Below, piece by piece: positions 1 to 6,221 of a stretch of 9,297 nucleotides of DNA. Source of the stretch: Bifidobacteriaceae bacterium (GTDB lineage Bacteria > Actinomycetota > Actinomycetes > Actinomycetales > WQXJ01); NCBI GenBank assembly GCA_031268115.1, contig JAIRXV010000344.1:1-9297 (forward strand), in the 5' to 3' direction. Made by a program: the position numbers and the translations under genes. The notes below the pieces were generated by a model that saw nothing but the letters and a program-made list of their open reading frames with translations, was not told where the DNA came from and made no database searches. How positions within the stretch are numbered: position 1 is the stretch's first letter; each line of letters opens with the position of its first letter.

Positions 1-61
1 GCCTTTCAACGCCAATGGTACTGCCAGGGCCACCTGGTGGGAGAGCAGGACACCGCCGGAC
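1..61 (+). rRNA. rrf: 5S ribosomal RNA, 3' part (5' end lies outside the window)
   Basis: The first 61 bases read as the 3' half of a bacterial 5S rRNA. Visible landmarks are the AATGGTACTGC segment at 13-23, the CACCTGGTGGGAGAGCAGG segment at 31-49, and a terminal CCGCCGGAC at 53-61, which would pair with the 5' end of the molecule. About half of the usual length of roughly 117 nt is present. The exact 3' end could be one or two bases away. It implies a 16S-23S-5S operon transcribed into the window from the left. Confidence 0.93.
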
Positions 62-66
62 ACACA

Positions 67-92
67 CCGCAAGGCCCACCAGGGCCTTGCGG
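67..92 (+). terminator. Hairpin terminator of the rRNA operon
   Basis: A perfect 11-bp inverted repeat (CCGCAAGGCCC at 67-77 and its complement at 82-92) encloses a 4-base ACCA loop, five bases after the 5S end. Position and strength fit the transcription terminator of the rRNA operon. There is no T-tract behind it, as is common in GC-rich actinobacteria, so it may work as a U-less hairpin or together with Rho. It could also act as an RNA processing signal. Confidence 0.82.
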
Positions 93-166
93 CACTTAAC
101 CAACCAAACACACCACCCAACCGAACTATTTGTTGCCGGCCTGGAACTGAGGAGAGGACCGCGTAG

Positions 167-1057
167 ATGGGGAGTTGGCAAGGCGGACGAGACGAGCCCC
201 GTAGGAGACGGCGGGAGAACGAGCCGAGGCGGGATTCAGATGGAGGGGTCACGGGGGAGTGGGAGGATCGGGATCGCATGGTCTCATCCCACCATCTCGC
301 GAAGGAAGACATTCCAGCCATTCCTCCTGAGGTCACAGGTGAGGAGCTGGACCGGGACGCACTTCGGGCGCTCGGCGGGCTAGAGCGAGACTACGCGGAT
401 CGGATTGCGCGACACCTGGTGATGTGCGCTCGGCTGTTGGATACGGATCCGGAATTGGCATATAGGCACGCAAGAACTGCGGCGGATCGGGCTGGGCGTG
501 TCGGTGTCGTGCGCGAATCGGCGGGTATCGCGGCCTACGCCACCGGGAGGTATGCGGAGGCGGCAAGAGAGCTGAGAACCTATCAGCGGCTTTCGGGGAC
601 ACGCGACTACTTGCCGGTCATCGCGGATTGCGAACGCGGGCTGGGGCGCCCAGAAAGGGCCGTGGATATCGCGACATCGGCCGAGGCGAAAGCACTGCAA
701 GGGGACGACGCCGTAGAAATGGCCATTGTCTTAGCCGGAGCGCGCGGAGACCTGGGTCAGCACGCCGCCGCATTGGCGGTCCTTTCACGCGCTGCCCGCC
801 TGCCGCATTCCGACGCGGCATCGCAGCGCCTGAGCTTGGCTCGTGATCGGGTCGAGGCACTTGCCGCAGGGATGGACCCAGAAGAAGCGGACTGGATGGA
901 AGAGCCCGAGGACCGAGAGGCGGCCCTTGACGCCTCCCCGCCCGATGACGCAACGCTATTCGATGCGGAGGAAGGATCCTGGTGCGGGCGACAGGAGTTG
1001 GGGGGGAGCGGCCTCGTCCGCGGCAACCCGGCCTTGAAGGGAGTGAGCGTCCCTTAG
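167..1057 (+). CDS. TPR-like protein of the actinobacterial Rv1691 type
   Basis: A 296-residue soluble protein with no signal peptide or membrane segment. Residues 1-37 are highly charged and Arg-rich (RRRRR at 12-16). Residues about 55-235 are helical and Ala/Leu-rich, with repeated TPR-like pairs, for example around 96-112 (AYRHARTAADRAG), 117-140 (ESAGIAAYATGRYAEAARELR) and 152-170 (ADCERGLGRPERAVDIA). Residues about 237-270 are acidic. This layout and the HAD-IIA phosphatase gene downstream match the family of M. tuberculosis Rv1691, whose molecular role is not established. The ATG at 167 was chosen because GAGGAGAGG (149-157) lies 9 bases upstream and basic N-termini are usual in the family. 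ATG at 278, behind GGGAGG at 261-266, is a possible later start. The last 25 or so residues do not look like the acidic family tail and lie in the stretch shared with the next gene. Confidence 0.85.
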   Translation: MGSWQGGRDEPRRRRRENEPRRDSDGGVTGEWEDRDRMVSSHHLAKEDIPAIPPEVTGEELDRDALRALGGLERDYADRIARHLVMCARLLDTDPELAYRHARTAADRAGRVGVVRESAGIAAYATGRYAEAARELRTYQRLSGTRDYLPVIADCERGLGRPERAVDIATSAEAKALQGDDAVEMAIVLAGARGDLGQHAAALAVLSRAARLPHSDAASQRLSLARDRVEALAAGMDPEEADWMEEPEDREAALDASPPDDATLFDAEEGSWCGRQELGGSGLVRGNPALKGVSVP

Positions 1058-2052
1058 CCGATACTTACGATCTTGCCCTGACCGATCTGGACGGTGTGGC
1101 ATTCAAGGGGACGCGCCCGATCCCGCACGCCGCAGAAGGCATCGCGCGTGCCCGCGCATTGGGCCTACGGTTCTGTTTTCTGACGAACAACGCGTCCCGC
1201 TCGCCTTCGGCCGTGGTGGCGCATTTGGCGACAGTAGGTATTGCGGCAGCGGACAACGAGGTGTTTACGGCCTCCCAAGCGGGTGCGGCCATGGTTGTCC
1301 GGGACTTTGCTGTCGGGTCGCGCGTTTTGGTTGTAGGCGGTCCCGGTTTGATAGAGGCAGTCGAAGCGGAGGGCCTAGAAGCGGTTTTCAGCGCCGAGGA
1401 CAAGCCCGTTGCGGTCATCCAAGGCTGGGGCCCGGATGTCGCGTGGCCGATCCTCGCGGAGGCCACATACGCGATCAACGCGGGAGCCGCCTTCTACGCG
1501 ACGAACCTAGACAAGACGCTGCCCACGGAGAGGGGTTTCGCTCCCGGTAACGGGTCCATGGTGGCCGCTGTACGCAGCGCCACGGGAGCCGAGCCGAAAT
1601 CGGCAGGCAAACCCGAGCCGGGCATCTTCTGGGCCGCGGCTAAGAGGGCCGGGGCGAAGGCGCCCCTGGTTGTCGGGGACCGTCTCGACACAGACCTCGC
1701 CGGCGCCCGTGCCTCTGAGCTACCTGGCCTCATGGTTTTGACCGGGGTGAACACCGCTCACGATCTTGCGCTCGCCTTGCCCAATGAGCGGCCCACCTAC
1801 GTCGGCGAAGACTTGCGTGCCCTTGGGGAGGCTCAGCCAGGTCCGATTGGCGAGGGCGAGTGGTGGCGGGTTGGGGACGCTCGGGCGCGGGTCGCGAACG
1901 GCGCTGCCGAGGTCACAGGGGGGACTTGGATCGACCAAGTCCGTGCCGTGGCCACGGCCGCGTGGGAGGCCGCCGATGCCGGCACCCCAGTCTCGCGGTC
2001 GGCGCTGCCCGCGTTGGACCCGGAGCGCGGCATTCACTGTTCAGGGTCGTAG
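982..2052 (+). CDS. HAD-IIA family phosphatase (NagD / glycerol-3-phosphate phosphatase type)
   Basis: A 356-residue cytoplasmic HAD superfamily hydrolase. All four catalytic motifs are present: motif I DLDGV with nucleophile Asp35 and acid/base Asp37, motif II TNN at 68-70, motif III Lys210 in GKPEPGIF, and motif IV GDRLDTD at 232-238, where the acidic residues bind Mg2+. The cap between motifs II and III (about 75-205) is of the C2 kind that defines HAD-IIA. An actinobacterial C-terminal extension of about 100 residues follows. The M. tuberculosis homologue Rv1692 (353 aa) is a glycerol-3-phosphate phosphatase used in polar-head recycling of phospholipids; the same substrate is inferred here, not shown. 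The start is GTG at 982, behind GGAGGAAGGA (967-976). No ATG, GTG or TTG occurs in frame between 982 and motif I, so a 76-base overlap with the upstream gene is forced unless the sequence contains an indel. The 3' end overlaps the convergent RDD gene by 19 bases. Confidence 0.9.
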   Translation: MRATGVGGERPRPRQPGLEGSERPLADTYDLALTDLDGVAFKGTRPIPHAAEGIARARALGLRFCFLTNNASRSPSAVVAHLATVGIAAADNEVFTASQAGAAMVVRDFAVGSRVLVVGGPGLIEAVEAEGLEAVFSAEDKPVAVIQGWGPDVAWPILAEATYAINAGAAFYATNLDKTLPTERGFAPGNGSMVAAVRSATGAEPKSAGKPEPGIFWAAAKRAGAKAPLVVGDRLDTDLAGARASELPGLMVLTGVNTAHDLALALPNERPTYVGEDLRALGEAQPGPIGEGEWWRVGDARARVANGAAEVTGGTWIDQVRAVATAAWEAADAGTPVSRSALPALDPERGIHCSGS

Positions 2053-2855
2053 AGACCGAACCCGAGACGGCCAACCGAGGCCAAGAGCTTGTCGGTGCGG
2101 GCGCGGCGTTGGGCGTAGATCACCGTTTCGCGTTGTCGGCACACCGCGAGCACGGCCGCGATATAGCGCTCGGGTGCGGTGCCCGAGGGCGGGCGCGGGG
2201 CAACGTATTTTTCGATTTGGGCGGCGAGGTTGAGCGCCTGGCGGGCGCGAAGGTCGTAGTTCAGCTGCGGGGCGCGATCCAGGAAACGCCGAGCCGCAAG
2301 GGTGAGGCTGTCGGGGATCGCGCCGATATCGACTTGAGCGGCCCAAGGCGCCAACTCGGGTGGCCCGTAAAGGGGAATGGACTGGGACTGGACGCCGCGG
2401 ACGCGCGCCGGGTAGGTTCCCGCCAGCAAGTCTCCGATCCTCTTCCCGCGAGTGTTGAGGGCGGCGGTAATCAGCGCCGGCGCGCCGCCCAATATGAGGT
2501 TCTCGAAAAGGCCGATCGCCGAGCGAGTCAAGGCCTCGCGAAAACGAATCGTGGCGCCATCGTCCCGGAGGATCCTGTATCCCAACGCTAACTTGCCGAG
2601 GGACCGCCCCCGGGACAGGGTCTCCCACAAGGTAGGCAGCCCAACCAGCGAAAACGCGACCAGAGCAACGACGAAGGCGCGTATCACAGGCACCTCCTCC
2701 CTCGGAAGCCCAGCCGCCCAGGCCACGGACATGCTCACGGAAAGGAACACGCCGATGACGGTCGCGTCGATGAGGAAACCGAGGGCTCGGACAAGAAACG
2801 ATGCCGGCCGTACCTCAAGGAGCACCGCTTCGGATGTGAGGATCTCGTCTGTCAA
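2034..2855 (-). CDS. RDD family membrane protein
   Basis: A 273-residue integral membrane protein from the TTG at 2855. The RDD signature residues are visible: Arg23 and Asp30 in RALGFLID, RGRSLGKLALGYRI at 82-95, and GKRIGDLLAGT at 137-147. Membrane segments lie at about 25-48, 58-78 and 112-132, followed by a hydrophilic C-terminal region of about 120 residues rich in Ala and Arg, as in other actinobacterial members next to spoIIM. The ORF can be extended to 2948, but that would overlap the divergent gene. TTG at 2855 has AGAGAGG (2870-2864) 8 bases upstream and gives an N-terminus (TDEILTSEAVLLEVRPASF) close to the family pattern. The transport or structural role of RDD proteins in this context is unknown. 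The stop overlaps the convergent phosphatase gene by 19 bases. It corresponds in context to M. tuberculosis Rv3695. Confidence 0.88.
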   Translation of the reverse strand: MTDEILTSEAVLLEVRPASFLVRALGFLIDATVIGVFLSVSMSVAWAAGLPREEVPVIRAFVVALVAFSLVGLPTLWETLSRGRSLGKLALGYRILRDDGATIRFREALTRSAIGLFENLILGGAPALITAALNTRGKRIGDLLAGTYPARVRGVQSQSIPLYGPPELAPWAAQVDIGAIPDSLTLAARRFLDRAPQLNYDLRARQALNLAAQIEKYVAPRPPSGTAPERYIAAVLAVCRQRETVIYAQRRARTDKLLASVGRLGFGLYDPEQ

Positions 2856-2921
2856 ACCTTCGGCCTCTCTCGGTCTTGGGGCGGAATCGGCGCTCGCCCC
2901 GTTTATGTGGCAGGCTAACCC
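2856..2921. promoter_or_regulatory. Divergent intergenic region between the RDD and SpoIIM genes
   Basis: This 66-bp gap separates two divergent genes and should hold promoters for both, by gene orientation alone. A 6-bp GC inverted repeat, GGGGCG at 2878-2883 and CGCCCC at 2895-2900, lies in its middle with an 11-base spacer and could be an operator or a leader hairpin. I found no convincing -35/-10 pair on either strand; TTATGT at 2903-2908 is the nearest to a -10 element. Confidence 0.45.
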
Positions 2922-3914
2922 ATGATGGACGTAGATGCTTTCACTCAAGCCAACGCCGACACGTGGGACCGTCTGGAGAGGCTAGCAAAGAGTTCCCGCC
3001 TCACCGGTGCGGGCGCCGACGAACTGGCGACCCTGTATCAGCGCACCGCCACCCACCTGTCGCAGCTGCGCACGGCCGCGCCGGACCCCGCGTTGGTTTC
3101 GCGGCTGTCGGTTCTGTTGGCCAGCGCACAGGGTCGCCTCACCGGCGCCCACGAACCGTCGTTGACGATCTTGCGACGGTTCATCCAGGTGAGCATGCCG
3201 GTTGCGCTGTATCGAATTCGGTGGTGGATCCTTGGGGTGACAGTGGTCTGTGTGTCATTGGGCGCCCTGGCGGGAGTGTGGGTCAATGTCAAGCCCGAGA
3301 CCCTGGAGCTTTTGGGCAGCGCGTCTGAGCGCGAGCACTACGTTGACGAGGCCTTCGCGTCCTACTACTCCGAATACTCGAATGCCGGCTTCGGGGCGAT
3401 GGTTTGGACGAACAACGCATGGATTGCCTTGCTGTGTATCGCGACGGGCATCTGCGGTGTTTTCCCCGCGTATGTACTGGTCACCAACGCCGTTTCCGTG
3501 GGCACCATGGGTGGCATGATGGTCTCTTACGGCGCCGCCGGGGTGTTCTTCTCGCTGATCTTGCCGCACGGTCTGCTCGAATTGACAAGCGTGTTCACTG
3601 CGGGCGCCGCGGGGCTACGGTTGTTCTGGGCCTGGTTGGTGCCCGGTCCGTTTCCTCGCAGCCGCGCCCTAGCGGTCGAAGGCCGTTCTGCCATGACCGT
3701 TGTCGTGGCTACAGCGCTTTCGTTGCTGGTCAGCGGGGTCATAGAAGGATTCGTCACGCCGTCCGGGCTTCCGTGGTGGCTGAAAATCGCCATCGGAGTG
3801 GTGGCCTTTGCGGGTTTCTGGGTTTACGTGTGGGTGGTGGGCGGGCGGGCCGCGCGGCGCGGTCTGACCGCTGAGGCCGAAGACGCCCAGCGGTACGTCC
3901 CACTGGCGAGCTGA
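2922..3914 (+). CDS. SpoIIM family (stage II sporulation protein M-like, DUF95) membrane protein
   Basis: A 330-residue polytopic membrane protein. A soluble helical region (1-98) contains the family's typical start, with residues such as DAFTQANADTWDRLERL and a helix ending in LRRFIQ. Membrane segments follow at about 101-121, 165-187, 188-212, 222-240, 256-275 and 286-307. The characteristic core LPHGLLELTSVFTAGAAGL is at 214-232. In endospore formers SpoIIM belongs to the SpoIIDMP peptidoglycan-remodelling complex at the engulfing membrane. In actinobacteria such as M. tuberculosis (Rv3694c) the homologue lies beside moxR and DUF58 genes and has no known sporulation role. Two ATG codons stand in tandem at 2922 and 2925; only a weak GGCAGG (2909-2914) precedes them. 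It diverges from the RDD gene and converges on the DUF58 gene across a 19-base gap. Confidence 0.9.
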   Translation: MMDVDAFTQANADTWDRLERLAKSSRLTGAGADELATLYQRTATHLSQLRTAAPDPALVSRLSVLLASAQGRLTGAHEPSLTILRRFIQVSMPVALYRIRWWILGVTVVCVSLGALAGVWVNVKPETLELLGSASEREHYVDEAFASYYSEYSNAGFGAMVWTNNAWIALLCIATGICGVFPAYVLVTNAVSVGTMGGMMVSYGAAGVFFSLILPHGLLELTSVFTAGAAGLRLFWAWLVPGPFPRSRALAVEGRSAMTVVVATALSLLVSGVIEGFVTPSGLPWWLKIAIGVVAFAGFWVYVWVVGGRAARRGLTAEAEDAQRYVPLAS

Positions 3915-3933
3915 GGCGAATAGCCGGACGGGC

Positions 3934-5226
3934 CTACAGTCTGCCGGCGGCTTTTAGCGCCAGGTAGGCATCGCAGACGGCACCGGGAAGCGCCTCGGGG
4001 AATGACGCCACCGTATGCAGGCCAAGGGACCGCAGCGCAGATTCCATCGCCAGCAGGGAGAGTTCTCGCCTCTCTGAGGCCGCCGCATCGTAGGCCGCCC
4101 CAGGGCCTTGACGATCCAAGCGCAGCGTGGCTTCCTCCGGGTCGCGAACCGTGGCAACTAGAACAGTGTGCTTGGCGGCCAGCATCGCGGCGACGGGACC
4201 AAGTCCCTCCTCGACCAACGCCGGGTCGGTCGAAGTGAGCAACACCAGTAACGAACGTTGGCGCGATGTATCTTGGACGGTGGCGACAATGCCCCGCCAG
4301 TCGGCCTCAACCAGCGACGGATCGACTGTGGACAACGCGGTGGAAAGGGCCGAGACAACCGCGTTCTTCGTGGAGGACGCAGCACGTGCGCGCGCCACAC
4401 GGTCGTAGACGATCAGGTCCACCCGGTCGCCGCCGGCCGCAGCGAGTGCCCCAAGCAACAGGCAAGCCTCAATCCCTGCGTCCAGGCGGGTCGTGTCCCC
4501 TATACGGCCAGCCGACCAGCGTGAGGCGTCGAGCACGATAACCACTCGCCGGTCGCGTTCTGGACGCCAAGTCCTAACCACCACCTTCTCGCCCCGAGCG
4601 GTGGCACGCCAATCGATTGAACGAACGTCGTCCCCCAACTGGTATTCCCTCAGCGAATCGAATTCGGTGCCTTGACCGCGGAGGTGGACCGCCGCCCGTC
4701 CATCCAATTCGCGCAGACGGGCCAGACGGGATGGCAGCTGGGTACGTGAGCGAAACTCAGGCAGGATTCGCACTTGGGCCGGCATCTGAACAGAGCGTTG
4801 GCGAGCGCCGAGGCCCAGCGGTCCGAAACTGCGGACCGTGATTTGGGCGGCCCGGCGCAGGCCGCGGCGGGTGGGAGTGAGTGGCGTGCGCACCCGGCGG
4901 GTCTCGCCGGCAGGGACTCTTACCCTGTGCCGGTCCGGCGCCGCCCCAGCGGACGGCGGCCAGGCGTCGCGCAGCATCAGGCGCGCGGTGCGCCGAGAGG
5001 CATTGTCCACCTCGACCGTGGACGCGACCGTCTCTGAAAGGCGCGCTGACGGCGGCACCTGTCGAGACAGGCCGAGTGAGCGCGGCGCCACCGCGAGGAG
5101 AGCATCGACCGCCGTGACCAAGACCACCGCGACAGTCCAGGCCAACACCGTGACCCAAGCCGGCCACGCCAGAACCGGGATCACGCCAAAGGCGAGGGCA
5201 GCTGGCACGCGCCAGGACACCGCCAT
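3934..5226 (-). CDS. DUF58 domain protein (vWA-like partner of MoxR)
   Basis: A 430-residue membrane-anchored protein. Two closely spaced hydrophobic segments at about 8-20 and 23-47 form the N-terminal anchor. A beta-rich segment follows (about 55-155), then the DUF58 signature FDSLREYQLGDDVRSIDW at 189-206, then a von Willebrand factor A-like fold from about 227 to the end. The metal-site motif is DASRWS at 233-238, so Asp233 and Ser235 are kept but the third position of a strict DxSxS MIDAS is Trp237. Proteins of this family work with MoxR ATPases, which are proposed to act as chaperones for metal insertion or complex assembly. The ATG at 5226 has a strong site GAGGGAGGTG (5240-5231) close upstream. 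The gene is last in the five-gene operon, 35 bases after moxR. It is the counterpart of Rv3693. Confidence 0.92.
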   Translation of the reverse strand: MAVSWRVPAALAFGVIPVLAWPAWVTVLAWTVAVVLVTAVDALLAVAPRSLGLSRQVPPSARLSETVASTVEVDNASRRTARLMLRDAWPPSAGAAPDRHRVRVPAGETRRVRTPLTPTRRGLRRAAQITVRSFGPLGLGARQRSVQMPAQVRILPEFRSRTQLPSRLARLRELDGRAAVHLRGQGTEFDSLREYQLGDDVRSIDWRATARGEKVVVRTWRPERDRRVVIVLDASRWSAGRIGDTTRLDAGIEACLLLGALAAAGGDRVDLIVYDRVARARAASSTKNAVVSALSTALSTVDPSLVEADWRGIVATVQDTSRQRSLLVLLTSTDPALVEEGLGPVAAMLAAKHTVLVATVRDPEEATLRLDRQGPGAAYDAAASERRELSLLAMESALRSLGLHTVASFPEALPGAVCDAYLALKAAGRL

Positions 5227-5261
5227 CGTCCACCTCCCTCCACGAGTGTTGACCCGAAGCG

Positions 5262-6221
5262 TTAGCGGGGCACCGGGACCGATTCCAGCACGGAATTGAG
5301 GACCGATTCGGTCGATGAGCCTTCCGACACCGCCTCAATGCGTAGCTGCAGCCGATGCCGCAGGGTGGGCACGGCCAGCGCTTTGACATCGTCCGGGGTC
5401 ACGAAGTCCCGGTTGCACAGCCACGCCCACGCCCGCGAAGTGGCCATCAGGGCGGTGGCCGCGCGCGGCGACGCGCCGAGCGCGACGGAAGGCGTGGCCC
5501 TTGTCGCGCGGCAGATATCGACCACGTAACCCATCACGGGTTCAGTGACCTGGACCGCAGCGACCCCTGCCCTCGCAGCTGCCAGATCGGCTGGCCCGGC
5601 AACTGGCCGCAACCCGGCGCCGAAGAGGTCTCGGGGAGTGAATCCAGCGGCGTGGCGAGACAATATGGCGATCTCCTGGTCGCGTTCTGGGACCGGCATG
5701 ACTACTTTGAGCAGAAAGCGGTCGAGTTGCGCTTCAGGCAAAGGGTAGGTGCCTTCGTACTCGACTGGATTCTGCGTGGCGATCACCATGAACGGATCCG
5801 GTAGCGGGCGGGGTTTGCCTTCCACTGAGACCTGGCGCTCTTCCATTGCCTCCAACAGCGAAGCCTGGGTCTTGGGCGGGGTTCGGTTGATCTCGTCGGC
5901 AAGCAGGAGGTTTGTGAACACCGGGCCGGGGCGGAATTCGAATCGGGCCGTGTTTGAGTCGTAGATCAGCGAACCCGTCACATCGCCGGGCATCAAATCC
6001 GGGGTGAACTGGACGCGATTGGCCTCCAGCGAAAGGGACGCGGCCAACGCCCGCACCAGCAACGTCTTCGCGACGCCGGGTACTCCTTCGAGTAGGACGT
6101 GGCCCGATGTGAGCAACCCGATCAAAAGGCTGGTGACCGCTGCGTCCTGGCCGATCACAGCCTTGGCGGTTTCGGCGCGGACCCGCGCCAGGGCGGCGCG
6201 AGGGTGGGGGTATTCGGTCAT
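5262..6221 (-). CDS. moxR: MoxR family AAA+ ATPase
   Basis: A 319-residue cytoplasmic ATPase of usual MoxR length. The Walker A loop GVPGVAKT is at 46-53, Walker B LLLADEIN at 105-112 with Asp109 and Glu110, sensor 1 is Asn151 in IATQNPVEYEGTYPLPEAQ, and Arg168 in LDRF fits the arginine finger. The helical lid domain follows from about 200 to 319, with a sensor-2-like Arg in GASPRAATALM. MoxR proteins assemble as ATP-driven rings and remodel client complexes together with vWA-domain partners; here the partner is the DUF58 protein encoded next. The ATG at 6221 overlaps the preceding TGA in an ATGA junction and has an ideal AGGAGG (6234-6229) 7 bases upstream, so it can initiate independently of coupling. 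Context matches moxR2 (Rv3692) of M. tuberculosis. Confidence 0.96.
   Translation of the reverse strand: MTEYPHPRAALARVRAETAKAVIGQDAAVTSLLIGLLTSGHVLLEGVPGVAKTLLVRALAASLSLEANRVQFTPDLMPGDVTGSLIYDSNTARFEFRPGPVFTNLLLADEINRTPPKTQASLLEAMEERQVSVEGKPRPLPDPFMVIATQNPVEYEGTYPLPEAQLDRFLLKVVMPVPERDQEIAILSRHAAGFTPRDLFGAGLRPVAGPADLAAARAGVAAVQVTEPVMGYVVDICRATRATPSVALGASPRAATALMATSRAWAWLCNRDFVTPDDVKALAVPTLRHRLQLRIEAVSEGSSTESVLNSVLESVPVPR

Noticed and set aside
15..383. A 122-codon ORF beginning inside the 5S rRNA
   Set aside because: It starts within the rRNA, runs through the terminator hairpin and overlaps the better supported TPR gene; no ribosome site and no family resemblance.
278..1057. Alternative shorter start for the TPR protein at ATG 278
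   Set aside because: Possible, but the ATG at 167 has a better placed ribosome site and gives the charged Arg-rich N-terminus usual in this family.
1860..2591. A 243-codon + strand ORF and a 195-codon minus ORF (2041-2628) across the RDD gene
   Set aside because: Both are shadows of the RDD and phosphatase genes. Their products are Arg/Gly/Pro-rich with no recognisable fold, while the RDD frame has clear family motifs.
2901..2910. Possible -10 element for the SpoIIM gene (TTATGT)
   Set aside because: No -35 element stands at a suitable distance; the nearest TTGGGG is 21 bases away, so no promoter was called.
3915..3933. Possible bidirectional terminator between the SpoIIM and DUF58 genes
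   Set aside because: The best hairpin I can draw in the gap has five pairs with a bulge and no T-tract, too weak to call.
4757..5389. A 210-codon minus ORF across the DUF58/MoxR junction
   Set aside because: It overlaps the DUF58 N-terminal half and the MoxR end in another frame; the product is Arg/Pro/Cys-rich and shows no domain.
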